From Nematostella vectensis (Eukaryota; Cnidaria; Anthozoa; Actiniaria; Edwardsiidae), in the NCBI RefSeq assembly GCF_932526225.1, contig NC_064035.1:8109296-8173295 (forward strand): 64,000 bases of DNA, read 5' to 3'. The notes under the pieces are model-generated. The model saw only the letters and a list, made by a program, of their open reading frames with translations. It made no database searches and had not been told where the DNA came from. Both the position numbers and the translations under genes were made by a program. Within the stretch, counting starts at the first letter, position 1; each line of letters begins with the position of its first letter. Below are positions 21,940-34,900 of this stretch, piece by piece.

Positions 21940-23126
21940 TTAACCCATTGACTCCTGGCTATTTTTGACCAGAATTTACAAAAAAACAGACTGAAAACAG
22001 ATACCCCCCACCCTATTCTGAGTTTTATACAGCCCGTCAAAGTCAAACACCGCTGCACCTAGTCAGCGGTATCCAAGCTTTCCAACAGTGCTTTGCGGTC
22101 CCCGCTTTGAATCCCTCGTTATTATGCTGATGCAAGCACAAGTTGATGGTTGCTTGTATTTTTTATCAAAAATACAGCTATGAGCATATTGGGAGAGTGT
22201 TATAGGACATCATGAAGTCTATTAGGGCATAATTGAATGCTGTGCTTGTGGATATTTGCAAGCAATGGTGGATTCATGGTGATTTTTTTTCTTTTTTGGC
22301 TTTGCCTGGATGAGAAAATAATTTTCTAATGAATCACCGCAGCTCTCCTAAATGCTGTCTTTTCTGAAACCAAATTGATTCCAAAATTGTTTACACTGCT
22401 ATTCTTGGTCTGTTTGACCTGGAATTGATTTGTTTGGCTTCGGGGTGATAAGAGTTATTACACAATCTGACATTGTGGAGAGTAGTGTTGACTGGCCCTC
22501 AACTCGTGAATTTCCCCTGGATCTCCCAGAATGCTTTGCACTCCGTAATGGCATCCAAGTGGTTTTACAAGCCTTCAAGGAGTGGACATTGTTTTAAGGC
22601 CATCGAAATGAACCCGGAGGATCAGAATAAAGGTATCTATTTGTGTCTTGATCTGTGTTTGCTGATCTCTCTCCCTTGTGTTGTATTTTGAGAGTTTTGT
22701 CATGAGGGGTGATTCGGCTTTTCTTTCCTTTTTCGATTTGAAATTTGTCAAAGAACCTGTGCTATTATTTTGCTTAAGAGTAGTTGCTATCACCTTTGGT
22801 TGGATGCATATCTTCAAGACCATTTATTCCTTAGACTGATGCCTGAGTATCTTTATCATGTTGTGTTTATTTTGCATTGATGAATATTTTGGGTTGTGGG
22901 TACTTCTCAAAGCTGCTACAGCTTTGACCGGTGGGTCAAAAAATATCATGGTTTTGAAATCCGCATTCGCTCACTGTAGTAACAAATAGTTTAATATCAA
23001 TTGTTCGGGGTTTAAATACCTATTTTGGCCAGCATAATTGTGCATGGGTTCGAAATCCAGTTTGGCTTAACTTGGGAGAAAAGTTTTAAAGGCTGGTTTT
23101 GGCCAGTATAGGAGCAAATGGGTTAA
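21940..23126. mobile_element. piggyBac-like nonautonomous element with TTAA ends
   Basis: Bounded by TTAA at 21940-21943 and 23123-23126. The ends are inverted: left CCCATTGACTCCTGG, right reverse complement CCCATTTGCTCCTAT. Subterminal TTTTGACCAG and CTGGTTTTGG also mirror each other. TTAA target duplication and CCC starts are piggyBac-superfamily traits. The 1187 bp contain no transposase ORF. A related element lies at 55374-56641. Confidence 0.72.
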
Positions 23127-23181
23127 AATTCAATGTGCCACGCTTTGGACAGAGAAAGACTACGCTGACATACGACAGTTA

Positions 23182-23190
23182 TGTTTATTT
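23182..23190 (-). terminator. Candidate spectrin poly(A) signal
   Basis: TTTATT (AATAAA on the minus strand) at 23184-23189, about 565 bases beyond the spectrin stop codon and just outside the TTAA element. It is a plausible but unproven 3' end. Confidence 0.3.
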
Positions 23191-23752
23191 AATCTCGTGG
23201 GATATTTCCACATTTTACCGATACAATGCAACTCTTGTAATAACAAGCATCGTATGATTTGATCTACAACGAAGAAACTATGAAATATTCCTATATCTGT
23301 TTCCTTATTCAAAGTAACAAACGAATGAAATTACTATAGTTTAAGCCTCCAATAATACTACACAAACCGGTTTTAAGTAGTTCCTGAACGTATATTCAAA
23401 ATACCTAATACTTGCATGGATAAACGCAAATGACTCCAGCATTAGAAATCACTAGAAAATTAAAGTAGTAAGTTTAACTTCTTAAGGTTAGATTAACTCC
23501 ACGCCTAAATGACGTGACAATGTAATTTTACTTGGTAACACAAAACGTTCGTTATCTCTTCTCACCCCAAACTCAAAATATTCCTAGCTGAGCCCTCTTT
23601 GTTACACCTGGGGCCGGGGTTACACCCCTACAGGGCCACGCCCTCGTGGAAGATAACCGCGGTTTCACAGCACAGTAAAACAAGGGACTGAAACACTAGA
23701 CGCGCGGCTGGGTTTTATGCTTTTTAGGAATAAATTAGTCCTAGAATTATGG

Positions 23753-25937
23753 TTACTTCTTTTCATCCACATTTTTGCTCTTTCGTTTAAAGAAACCACT
23801 GCCCTTCTTATCCTTTCGGTCGGGCGTGGATGGTTTGGCAGGGGACTCTGGGACTTGGGCGCATTCCTGTACGTGTTTTATCCAGATGTTCATATCCTCC
23901 TAAAGGAATAATAAATGCATAAGTAAAAAGGCAGAACAATAAAGCGCATGCAACATAGAGCGGGCGCCCGAAATTTCGTTTATGCGACAATAATTTAATT
24001 TCGCATGGGGACGCTTTTTATTTTCATGACACAGGTCAGTGCATATATACACACTTCTATGTAGTACTCATGTCTTTCTTTACCTCGTCTTTAGCTTGGA
24101 ACAAGAACTCCTGACCATTACTGACTCTGCAAACATAAAAAAAAATCACCATAAAAATGGGTCTACCAAGAAATACCGGGTGTGTATGATGGTAAGCTGA
24201 ACATAGTATATCTAATCAAGCAAAAGCTTGTTTCTCACAACGCACCTGAACCTAAAGACATGTTTCCTCTTGGTGTAGTCCGACGCTACCTCGCACACAC
24301 TGTCCAAGGTGGCCAAGGGATGAGCGGCAGCGTGGTCCTGCAAATAAACACGAGTAAGTAAATTTTACGTCTACCTAAATAAATAATACACAAAACATAT
24401 GGTAGACCGGGACACCACCAATTACTGTGGGCCCAACGTTACGAATTACCAACCAAATGGAAACAAGCAAATAAAAGCTAATAACAAGAAATAAATAAGT
24501 GAAAGATAAAACAACAGGGTATGGCTGCGTTGAGCAGACGAGATTGATTAGACTTGATGTAGATTGAATGCGAATCATGCTCACATTTCTAGCGCTCTTT
24601 TGGTCTTTGAAGAAGTGCAGCTCCATATCTCTCAGGATGACATAGTACTGCTTCCATTGCCTGCCAGAAGAGATTGCGGAATACGAGATGTCAGAATGAA
24701 CATACCGAGGATCGAATAGCAACCGACGTGGAGTCAAATCTAAACTAAATCTTAAACTATGTCCAATGTTAGGTAAATAAAAGCCAACGTGAACTAAGTG
24801 GTATCTATTTAATTCAACGATATTCAATCAAGAAGTCATCTCTGCTTGGAAGCTAAGCTATCAACCAAGCCATAAACATTGTTGGCGGTTGTTGAGTTGT
24901 GTAAGAATGTAAGTACGGCACAACATTATGGCATACTTTTGAACCGGCAATGTTGGAAGATGTTGGTACCGTTTTTACGAGACGATAATCGTGATTTATC
25001 CTGGATAACATGAATTATGACGATCCGGTCCAGTTTTTACCTAATGGCTGCCTTTCTGTTTGGTCCGTCCATGGTCGGTTTGCGGTGCAAATAGCCTTCC
25101 ATTTTCCCTTCTTCCTCCTCGTGATCTTCTATAAAAAATGACTGCAGTAAGTACATTTTTTTTTACTCATTCCACTTTATGTTTATATTTGTAAGGAAGT
25201 GCAATGGGTTAAGGTAAAGGCTGGATCTCACTAATACGCAAGCGCGAAAGCAAGCGCAACAAAGTCAGAATCTTTCAAACACAAGCGCAGAAAACCAGAT
25301 GGGAACTTAGGGTTCTTAACGTGCTATTTATGAAAGCGTTCTGATAATGTAACACGACAGCAAACTCTTCCATGATAATATTTCGTCCGGATTTATCTTA
25401 AAATTACTAAACATTATGACAAACAATAATAACAATAGCAATATTTAATAATTTGTAACCGCAAATTAACATACAAAAGTTATGATAAAATGCTTCCTTA
25501 CCTTTCTCTTCGCCAGCTCCAGGTCGCTACAGAAATGCAAAGAACAAATATTAATGATAACACCGTGATATAATGCAACGCTTAGTGTTTCGAAGGGTAT
25601 ATGAGCAAAGGTGTTGAGAGAATAGAAAGGGATTGAAACACCAAACTCCAGTGGAAAGTGTAGCGATGCTAAAAAAGACGTGAACAAAGAGTCTTACCGA
25701 CTCGACATCCCGAGCAGCAGACGCAGTAATATCCTCTTCGCCATTCTCCTTCGCTTTCTTCTCCTCCTCCTCCCGTCGGCGTTCCTCCTCCTCACGTTTC
25801 CTTTGTTCCGCTTCTTCTCGCTGCTGTCGTTCATGCGCCGCCTGTCTCTCTCGTTCTTCTCGTTCTATTCTCTCTCTCTCTTCTCGTTCCCTCTGTGCTT
25901 TCTCTTCTTGTCGGCGCTGGGCCTCGCGGAGCTCGAA
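23753..25937 (-). CDS. SPTB: Beta-spectrin exons 49-55: charged linker and PH domain
   Basis: Exons 25937-25698, 25526-25502, 25128-25041, 24660-24585, 24337-24246, 24126-24084, 23899-23753 (stop TAA at 23755-23753). The first exon encodes an 80-residue, almost uninterrupted Glu/Arg/Lys/Gln sequence, probably a long single helix. The PH domain follows: [10 protein letters not shown], then [40 protein letters not shown], and the closing helix [10 protein letters not shown] domains of beta-spectrins bind inositol phospholipids. The tail [13 protein letters not shown] is basic. Confidence 0.92.
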
Positions 25938-28900
25938 CTGTACATGAAGACAAATGTAGATTAGTGGACAAGCGGGTATGTTTCGATTTGTTTTATTGCA
26001 GTTTAATCGAGTTTAGGCGACAAACAGCGACCTGAAGAGGGGTATTTTTGGTTTTTATCCGAAAATAAAGCTAGGGGATTTCTTTTGATAACACTGTGTG
26101 TAGACTACTACTGTGGCTTTGTACTGCTGATCATTCACACCTGTGTTAGTCTCTCTAGCGCAAGGAATCGCTCTTCCTGTGCTGCTACTACTTTCTCAAA
26201 GTTGCCGTGCTTCTCCAGGAGTTTTTCTACTTCTGCCAAGTCAATCTGCAAGAGATATCCACAAGGATGAAGCAGGGGGAGCATGGAGGTTTTTTTTTAA
26301 AGAAAACAATTCCTAATTGGGGAATTTATAAACAAAGGTAAAAAGGGCAAACAGATTCTCGTCTTTTTTTAAATCTATTTCTCAGCTTGTATAACTTCGT
26401 TACATGTAGTTTCTCAACAATAATAATTAAAAAAAAAAAACTATCGCTGTCCTACAGGCCATGGCATAGCCTTGCAAATGGTCCAATACCTCCAATAAGT
26501 ATTCCTATCATTATTTAGCCATCAAAATATGAAGACAGTTTTCACGAGAGCTTAGGATCAGTGAAAAGGTTTTACTCACGCCGAGGTTTTCATTGCGTAG
26601 GTACGACTCTTGTGCCATGATCCATGCTTCGGCAGTGTAAGCGTCACGTGCGAACTGCATCACCTCCAGGACTACGAACATACAACAGCAAGGTATCAAA
26701 CGAGTATACAGCAATGTCGAGACTAATTGGTGTAGTCTTGGCGGTGTGGTGGTGGTGTTGCATGCAGGCTTGGTGGCGATATTTCTTGCGGGCATGGTGG
26801 TGATGTTGCGTGCGGGCGTGGTGGTGGTGTTGCGTGCGGGCATGGTGGCGATATTTCTTGCGGGCATGGTGGTGGTGTTGCGTGCGGGCGTGGTGGTGGT
26901 GTTGCGTGCGGGCATGGTGGTGATGTTGCGTGCGGGCATGGTGGTGGTGTTGCGTGCGGGCGTGGTGGTGGTGTTGCATGCAGGCTTGGTGGGGATATTT
27001 CTTGCGGGCGTGGTGGTGATGTTGCGTGCGGGCGTGGTGGTGGTGTTGCATGCAGGCTTGGTGGGGATATTTCTTGCGGGCGTGGTGGTGATGTTGCGTG
27101 CAGTACTTACTAAGGCCAAGGTGTTCCCAGCGCTTCTTCCATTCCAGTAACATCTCGTCCTTGTGCCTGTGAAGCATGTTGATTTTCTCGCGAATCTGAC
27201 ACAGACAAAAAGTAATTTTAGATTACATGATCTTGCGGGCTTACCTCAACAGATGCATAGTGGCTCTTGTTTGCTTACCTCAGCAGATGCGTAGTGGCTC
27301 TTGGCGAGAAGCTGCTCTCCCATCTTGATGACACCAAAGAAGCTCTCTTCTCGTCCCTCGATCTCCACGTGACGACTTTGATGCTGGTCCATCAGTACCT
27401 CAACGCCAGATACATCCCTATGGGCAAAGCCGGGTTCAGACTTAATTATGAACATCTATAGCCGGGATCACACTAACACGATGATCAAATAAAGCCAGGT
27501 TCAAACTGCGCAAAGATCACCTAAGGTCATGTCTACACTTAGGGATGGTCAGCTAAGGTGATGTTTACACATACTTCACGACGATCGAGTAAAGCACGTT
27601 CCACACTTACAAGCTATGATAATTTGTGCTAATCATGTGTGGCCAAACTACCAGAAAAAAAAAAAAACAGAAAAAACACACTAGCTTATAGGTCCGAGTA
27701 CTGTAATAGGATAGACTCCTTGCGAATAAATCCATATGGATATTAAAGTAAAGAATAGTGAGGATATCAGAGTAAAGAACAGACTCTTTCCCTTTAACTC
27801 TACAATGTTTGCTATACAGCACGACATACTTGGCCTTCTCGTAGGTAAGGATGTGCTTAAGCATATCATTCATCCAGAGCATCTGGTCCTGCACGGCGAT
27901 GAGGAAGCGGTACAAGTCATCCGCGTCATGCAGTTTGTCCGTTCGCTGGCGAACACGTAGATTCAAGTTCTTCCAAGCCTGGACGACCTCGTCTTCCTTG
28001 GCTTGTATTTCGGAGGCTTTTTCGCCTGCATACGATCCCAGTAAGCGACCAGCCTCCTCCTGGATGCCTGAGACCTGGCGACAGAAGTTTGCATATACAG
28101 TCTTAAATGTAACGTTATCTATCACAAAAAGAACATTCAGGCGTAGGTACAGCGAGAGACGTTCGCGTTCGCAATTTATGTTGACATAAATGTATTTATC
28201 TATCGACATAAGTTACCAGGGCTCGAGTATTAATAATGTAAAACGTTGCTCTTCTCTTTACCGTCAAACAATCGTATAATGGTACGAAAGACAGAGCTCG
28301 GCTTGAAAACAGGTGCGAAACACCCCGAAACTTGTGTCAGAAAAAGGAAGTTTGGTCAATGTTTTCTTGTGCATTCTAGCAGGAGAATCCTCGCATGTCG
28401 CACTGTGTGACAAAAAATCCCCCTCCCTCTTCGTTGCTGCAAGGATATACTATGACGAAAAGGCCAAAAGCAAGCTTTTATGTGTAATGTGTACTGCGGT
28501 GATTTACTGCGGTTTTAGCTAAGTAGCCGTTTGTCAAAAGGTCAAGATGTCACTTTTGCCTAACCTGGTGGCCCAAGGGGGCGAGGTCTGCCTCAAAGCT
28601 CTGGTGCGTCCTCTGCAGCTGCTGTACACTGTTCAAGTCTCGACCAAGCTCTTCTGTCATCAGATTATCTTTCTCTTGGATCATCGCCAGCACTTCTTTT
28701 GCATCGTGGTAGTACTTATGCAGCTCTAATGCAGCCTCCAGCATCTGTAAAACACAAGAGACTCGTATTATTAGTAGATAACTAAGAACCAAATAGTGCA
28801 ACCAAAATCGCGAATAAATATTTGAGCTACTTTGTCAACTGATTTGACTTAAATACATTTAAGTCTAAAGCTACACTGCGTTCATTGCAGTAAAGCTTTG

Positions 28901-31900
28901 CAGCGGGAGGACTATTTACAAGGTGAAGATGAAGGCATGCACCCCCTATTGCCTAGGGCACTTGTAGCAGCCCTTACCTTTGTTCTGGTCTCAATGAGTT
29001 CCAGCAAGTCGGCCCACGACTCGTTGATGCCGTCCTTCCATTCCGCGATGGTGGCGGCGTCCGAATGCCCCGTACCAATCAACTGGTCGCACACGCCATT
29101 AGTCGAGGCAACGCGCTCTGTTCCGATGTGTGTCGTGTCGCGGGCAAAGTCACGGAATTTCTCAATAAGAAGCTAAAACACAAGAGTAGTCGTTATCAGT
29201 AACGAAAACCAAGTAGACCATGAAAGGGTATTTTAATTTTTACCTTTGTTGAAAAATTGAAACTTTTTTTTCTTATTTATTTCCAATTATTCAAATCGGC
29301 GCGAAAAACGCAAAATATATGTTTCGAGAAATTTATTTGCGATCATGACCATAAAATTATTGTTCACTAAGTGATTATGATAACTTTGCTTTTGACATTG
29401 GAACTGGCCTTGTACGTAAACTGGACGAAACAAAATACATAAACGATACCAACGAAGGGAGTGGCGGTACACACCTCGCAGTGAGCAAGGTCTTGGCCGA
29501 TATCCTGGGAACCCGCCACTTGCTCCTTGTCTGCAATCCAAAGCTCCAGGTCGTCCACCTCGCGGTTCAACTGGTACAGCTTCAACGTCTCGTCAAGTTT
29601 GCCACGTCGCTCCTCGGCCAGGTCTTTCAAGCCTGCATAGAGCTTATCGATCTGATTCTGTCTGATCTTGATTTGCTCGCTGTGGATATAATTAAGGTTT
29701 GCTTAACAGGTAGGTAGGTTAATTGATTAAAACAGATTTACCGCTTTATCTACATGAATAACCTTAACTTTCAGGGTAAAGATTTACTACTAGAACTATC
29801 ATGGAAACCTTACCTTTTAGGGAGAGGATTTCACACTAGAACTACCGTGAATATCCTTACCTTTCAGGGTGATTGGTGCACCTCACTTTTCAGGGCGACT
29901 GCTTTCTACCTTACTCCTCAGGGTAATTGCTCTCTGTCTCACCTTTCAGGGTGATTGCTCTCTACCAGGCCATTAGCAGTTTCTCCCAGCTCATTCACAG
30001 TCTCAGCATAGTCGGCAATGGCAGCCTCAAGCGTCTCATGCCGCTTAAGCATTTCCGTAGCGCTAGCCTCGTCTTTCCCACGATCATCTCCCATCATATT
30101 AAGCTCCTGTTCACTCATCCAGGACTCAGCCTCCGCCGCATCAAAATAGTACTAAAGAAAAACAGGTTACAAAAGTTAGCAACACATAGTAAACTATTCA
30201 AAAGGGAGCGATGGTACGGAAGGAAGATCTAATAAGCTACCTGTTTGGCTTGCAAGGAGAGATCTAACTGGGCCTTGTACGCATCTGACTGTTTCTTCAA
30301 GTCATCCCATTTTTCCTCCAGCTCTTTTCTGCGTCGCTCAATGTCCTCTGCCTGAGGGTGGTACCCCAGTACAAGTTCGTCACCCTGGTTACAGATGCGC
30401 TCCTTGTGCTTCTGGTGGATGTCAATCTCTGCACAAAGAGTCTGCAAACATACCACGTGGTTTTACCAAAAAAAGGTGAGAAAGACTAATAACTCTGTAA
30501 ACAGACCATTTGGTTACAAACACACCATTTGGTTACATAAAAAGTGCTAAGAAAGAAGTAGAGTTTGCTACTTCACTGTGACATAACATAGGCTTGTAGC
30601 CTTGAATCATGCCAAGTCCCTGTTACAGAGATAGTTAAAATATCTCAGGAGTGATCTCTTGCTGAATACCTGATGTTTCTTCTGCAACTTCTGGACTTCA
30701 AACAGGTTGTTTCCATAGTTGGTGGACTGGAGCAGAGGCTCTTTCTCGTTGATCCAGGTCTGATAAATTGAGACAAAAACATCAGTATAACAAGCATGGG
30801 CCAAAAGGGATCAACAGCTCACAAGTATCGACCAAAGTGGATCATAGATCACAAACACGCTAGTAGAGGATCAATGCTATACAGGGCCTACCTCCTCATC
30901 GTCTACATCTCGGTCGAACTGGAAGAACTGCATGGCCTGGTCAAGCTCGGCTCCTTTCTCAGCGAGTGGTGCTTCAAGGCATTCATACCTGTTTAGTTTA
31001 ATACAAATATAATAAATATCTGGAAGAGGTGATGTGAGTAGGGCTTGATAACGCAGGCAAGGTTGAGGTACAGACGTATTGCTTTTGTGATAATATAGTA
31101 TAGAACGGACGCTTTTTAAAACGTAGACATAGTTTGTGTTTCTTTTTTCTCCATGCCTCTTGTTTACAATAATGGTCCAATTATATGGATGTACGGTTAC
31201 AGACTCTATACTAATTTTTGGGACATGCCAGCAAGGTACTCACTTTTCTTCTAGAATGATTTTGGTCTCCTGTACAGCATTGGGATCGAAGTGTCCAGCA
31301 TCTACCATATCTGCCGCTTGCGCATCCAGTTCCTTCAGACGCTCCTTCTTGGCATTGATTTGCTTCTCTAATTGCTGCATAAAAAACCACATCCGTTTAC
31401 ACGTTAGATTTGCTCATATCTGTATTTGGATTTCATAGACAAGTAATTAAGCTCGGCACACAAACCTTGTGTTTCTGGTAAAGCCTGGTAGCTGTCGTGA
31501 GGTCGGTTGCCTTCTCCTGTGTGATGATAACAGTCTCGAGCTCCTTCACCCATTCCTGCATTGTCTGCACACCGGCATTGAACTCTTCCTGTCTCTGTGC
31601 GTCTTTCAGTTTGTTGCCCTTGTGTTTGGACACTTCAGCCAGCTCTAACCACTTCTGGTCAAGTTTCTGCAGGAGCTCATCAATCTCTGGTTTGTTTTCG
31701 GGTTTCTCATCAGCTAAGTCACGCCCAGACTACAAGACATAAAAGAAAGGTAAGGCAACGAGATGGAGAGGATCGGATAATAGAGTTAATGTCTGTAATA
31801 AAGTGGTTTAGATTCTATAATTTATATAATGTCACCATACCTCACTGATCTGATCCAGTCTTTCTTTGTTGGCCTGAAGTTCCGCCTCAAAAGCCTCATG

Positions 31901-34900
31901 CTTCATCACTTTGCCTTGAATGTTGCTCAAATCACGGTAACTCTCTTCCGATGCAACTTGGTGTTTCTCATTCAACCAGTCGTACATCTAGTAGAAGTGA
32001 AGGAAAGTTACCTACAATATGTGATCATCGCTGTAGAGCACAACCTGCACTGACACCTTGTAAAATAACGAATAAGAAACTCCAGGCAAACTATACATTA
32101 AAACCAAGAACTCTGAAGCTACAAACAAACTGTGGATTCTATGAACAATATAACGAGTAAATAGTAAATTTGACAAGCACAATATATAAGGAAAAAATAA
32201 ATACATACATCCTCTGCATCCTGAATAAACTGCTGTAGTTGAAGTGCATCACGAAGTCGCTGAAGAGCAGCTTCAAGTTTCTGGCGATTCGCATTTCGCC
32301 TGAAAACACAAACATTTAAAAAAACCTGAACATGTAACTTTCCCCGCGCGAAAACTTTACGTCAATGGTCTCTTTTTGAGTATATAAAGAAAAGCTCATT
32401 CTTGGTTTACCTCTCGTGAAGATTTTGTGCTTTTTCGGTGATTTTGTCTTGTGCATAGTGGCCATCATTAGCGAGTCGCTGAGCAAATTGGATCATCTGG
32501 TTTATCTTCTCATCTTGTACATCCATGCGCTTGGAGAACTCTTCGTGCTTTTTAATCAGCTCTTGAACCGCCTCAACTGTGGCCTGAATCATTATAACAA
32601 AATTAGTAAAATGACCCTTCCAAAGAACTTGTAGACTTTAAAGTATGTGACTACATGGTCACATAGATGTTTTAAAATGTCTGTTAATAAGAAACACTGC
32701 GACTGGAAGTCGTTTGGTTTTCAAAATAGTTTAACAATAGATATAAAGGTTTAAATAAACTTGTGGTTACACTCGTTCTTTTAGTTTAGCACATATGCTT
32801 TCAAAAGGACGAGGTGCCTTTCGTCTGAGGTTTTCAAACCCAGTGCTTTAGGTGTTTCCAGATTGGCTCTCGTGAGCTTGACGAAAAAAAATACCCCTTT
32901 TTGTGACGCGTTTTTTTACATTTTTTTTTTCAGAATGTGATATTTAATCGAAAAATGTAATGAGTGCAAAATCGTTCAGCGTCATGTTCGAAAACGAATG
33001 TATTTTTGTGGCTTTGACATATGTAGAAAAATGGAACACCTTAGCAAAAGTAACGAAGCTCTACGTATCGCCTAGTTTGAGTTACCTGCGAATTCTAGAA
33101 ATTTTACATTACAAGACAATTTTGACCCCTATGAAGCCTACAAGCATTTGCATTGGGTTCGAAAAACGGGTCAGAAAAATGAATCTTAAAGTGTTTTGAA
33201 TTTTGGTGTACTTACAAGCTATGAGACTCCACAAGTTAATCATGTTTGACTTACCCCAACTTCCTCCTTCGAGAGGAACAAGTCCTGCTGGCCAAGTAGA
33301 GCCTCACACTGCTTGGCATCACGGATAAACAGCTACAAGAGGAGCAAAGAAAGGTAAGCAAATAGATAAATGAGGCAAATGGATGTTTAGCACTCCAGCA
33401 AACAGTACTACGAAGAAAGGGAATGTTTAGTGTTCCAGCAAGTGATAAAAGTGGCAAGAAATTGTTAATACTACAGAAAACAGTACTACGAAGAAAGGGA
33501 ATGTTTAGTGTTCCAAAAAGTGATAAACGTAGCAAGAAATTGTAAACACTCCAGCAAACAGTACTACGAAGAAAGGTAATGTTTAGTATTCCAGCAAGTG
33601 ATAAACGTGGCAAGAAATTGTTAACACTCCAGCAAACAGTACTACGAAGAAAATGAATGTTCAGCACTCCAGCAAACAGATACAAGGAATGGTTAGTCCT
33701 TCAGCAGACAGTGTTCTGAAGGTAAGGCGATCATCACCTGGTGATTCAAGGCTTGGATAAGAAGCCTCTTCCTGTTCTCCCACAGAACAAGAAGGTCCTT
33801 CCATCCGCTTTGCAGCTGATCGAGCTGCTCTTTCAGGGATTGCTGCTGTAAATCGGACTCGTCCTGCGCCCACTTTGGACCATCCTCAATCAGCTTCTGG
33901 AAGTCTGGCTCATGCGTGTCAATCTCATCCTGAAGTACAAGAAAAAGGTTCTTTCTTATATTGGAATACTATACTCAGTTCAATAAAAAGGTAATATATC
34001 ATATTGGACGAAAATAACTGGTCGAAGAACAATACACACCTTAATGTCTTCATGCTCCTTGAGGGATCTCTCTGCTTCTGACAGACTGTTAGGAATGTCC
34101 TCAGATGCTACCTCGTTGTGTGTGTGCCTCAACCTAGGGTAGTTGATAGTCTATTAGAAGAGGCTAAACGAAATCATTAAAACAAAACTCGTGCCATTTT
34201 CGGTCACTCACCAGATTTGGAAGTCATCTAAATCAATAACGAATCTCTGTAGTTCTCCGGATTCGGCGAGGGCTTCGTCCCGCTGCTTTACCTGCATAGA
34301 AGAATGAAAGAGTTATAGAAGAAACTGCATGGCTGTATTTATCATGTAAAATAGCCTCAATAACAATGTGTTTCTAATCATGTTTACATCATGCAAATGA
34401 ATCTGGATTGAAATTTAGTTCATTTGGGCTTTTGCTTCATGCTGCAAGCGTATTCAAACCTTGATATTGCAAGTGCAATATTGATAATAAATTATCTTTC
34501 TAGCTATATCACTCATATATCCTCCATGGCAAAGCAAATTAGTTTACTAAAGCTAAAAATGACGTTGAAAGCAAATTACGTAAATGTAAGGTTTTTAACA
34601 GAAAATTGATGTCACTATGTCTGTGTCAATATCAATATCAAACAAAGACTTCTGAGACCTATGCATCACATGAACTTTATCAAAACCACAATACAACTGG
34701 AATGTGGCTGGGGTTCTCAAACTTACGTTATCTTTCATCTCCACCCAGGATGAGCTGACTACTGTGATCTTCTCTTTCACAATCTCCTCCTCAGGTTCCT
34801 AAAAAGAGGACGAGGAATCCATGAAAATGATGAGCACCACAATCCTCTGTAAAAGCAACCAATAGAAATGCGCCAAAAACGTACCCCTTCATATTCTGAG

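Noticed and set aside
26511-27177. Long repetitive ORFs (Thr/Asn/Pro/Ala and His/Ala/Arg repeats) on both strands
   Set aside because: Products of the GTGGTG minisatellite. Real spectrin exons 26671-26580 and 27195-27111 flank it in a different structure.
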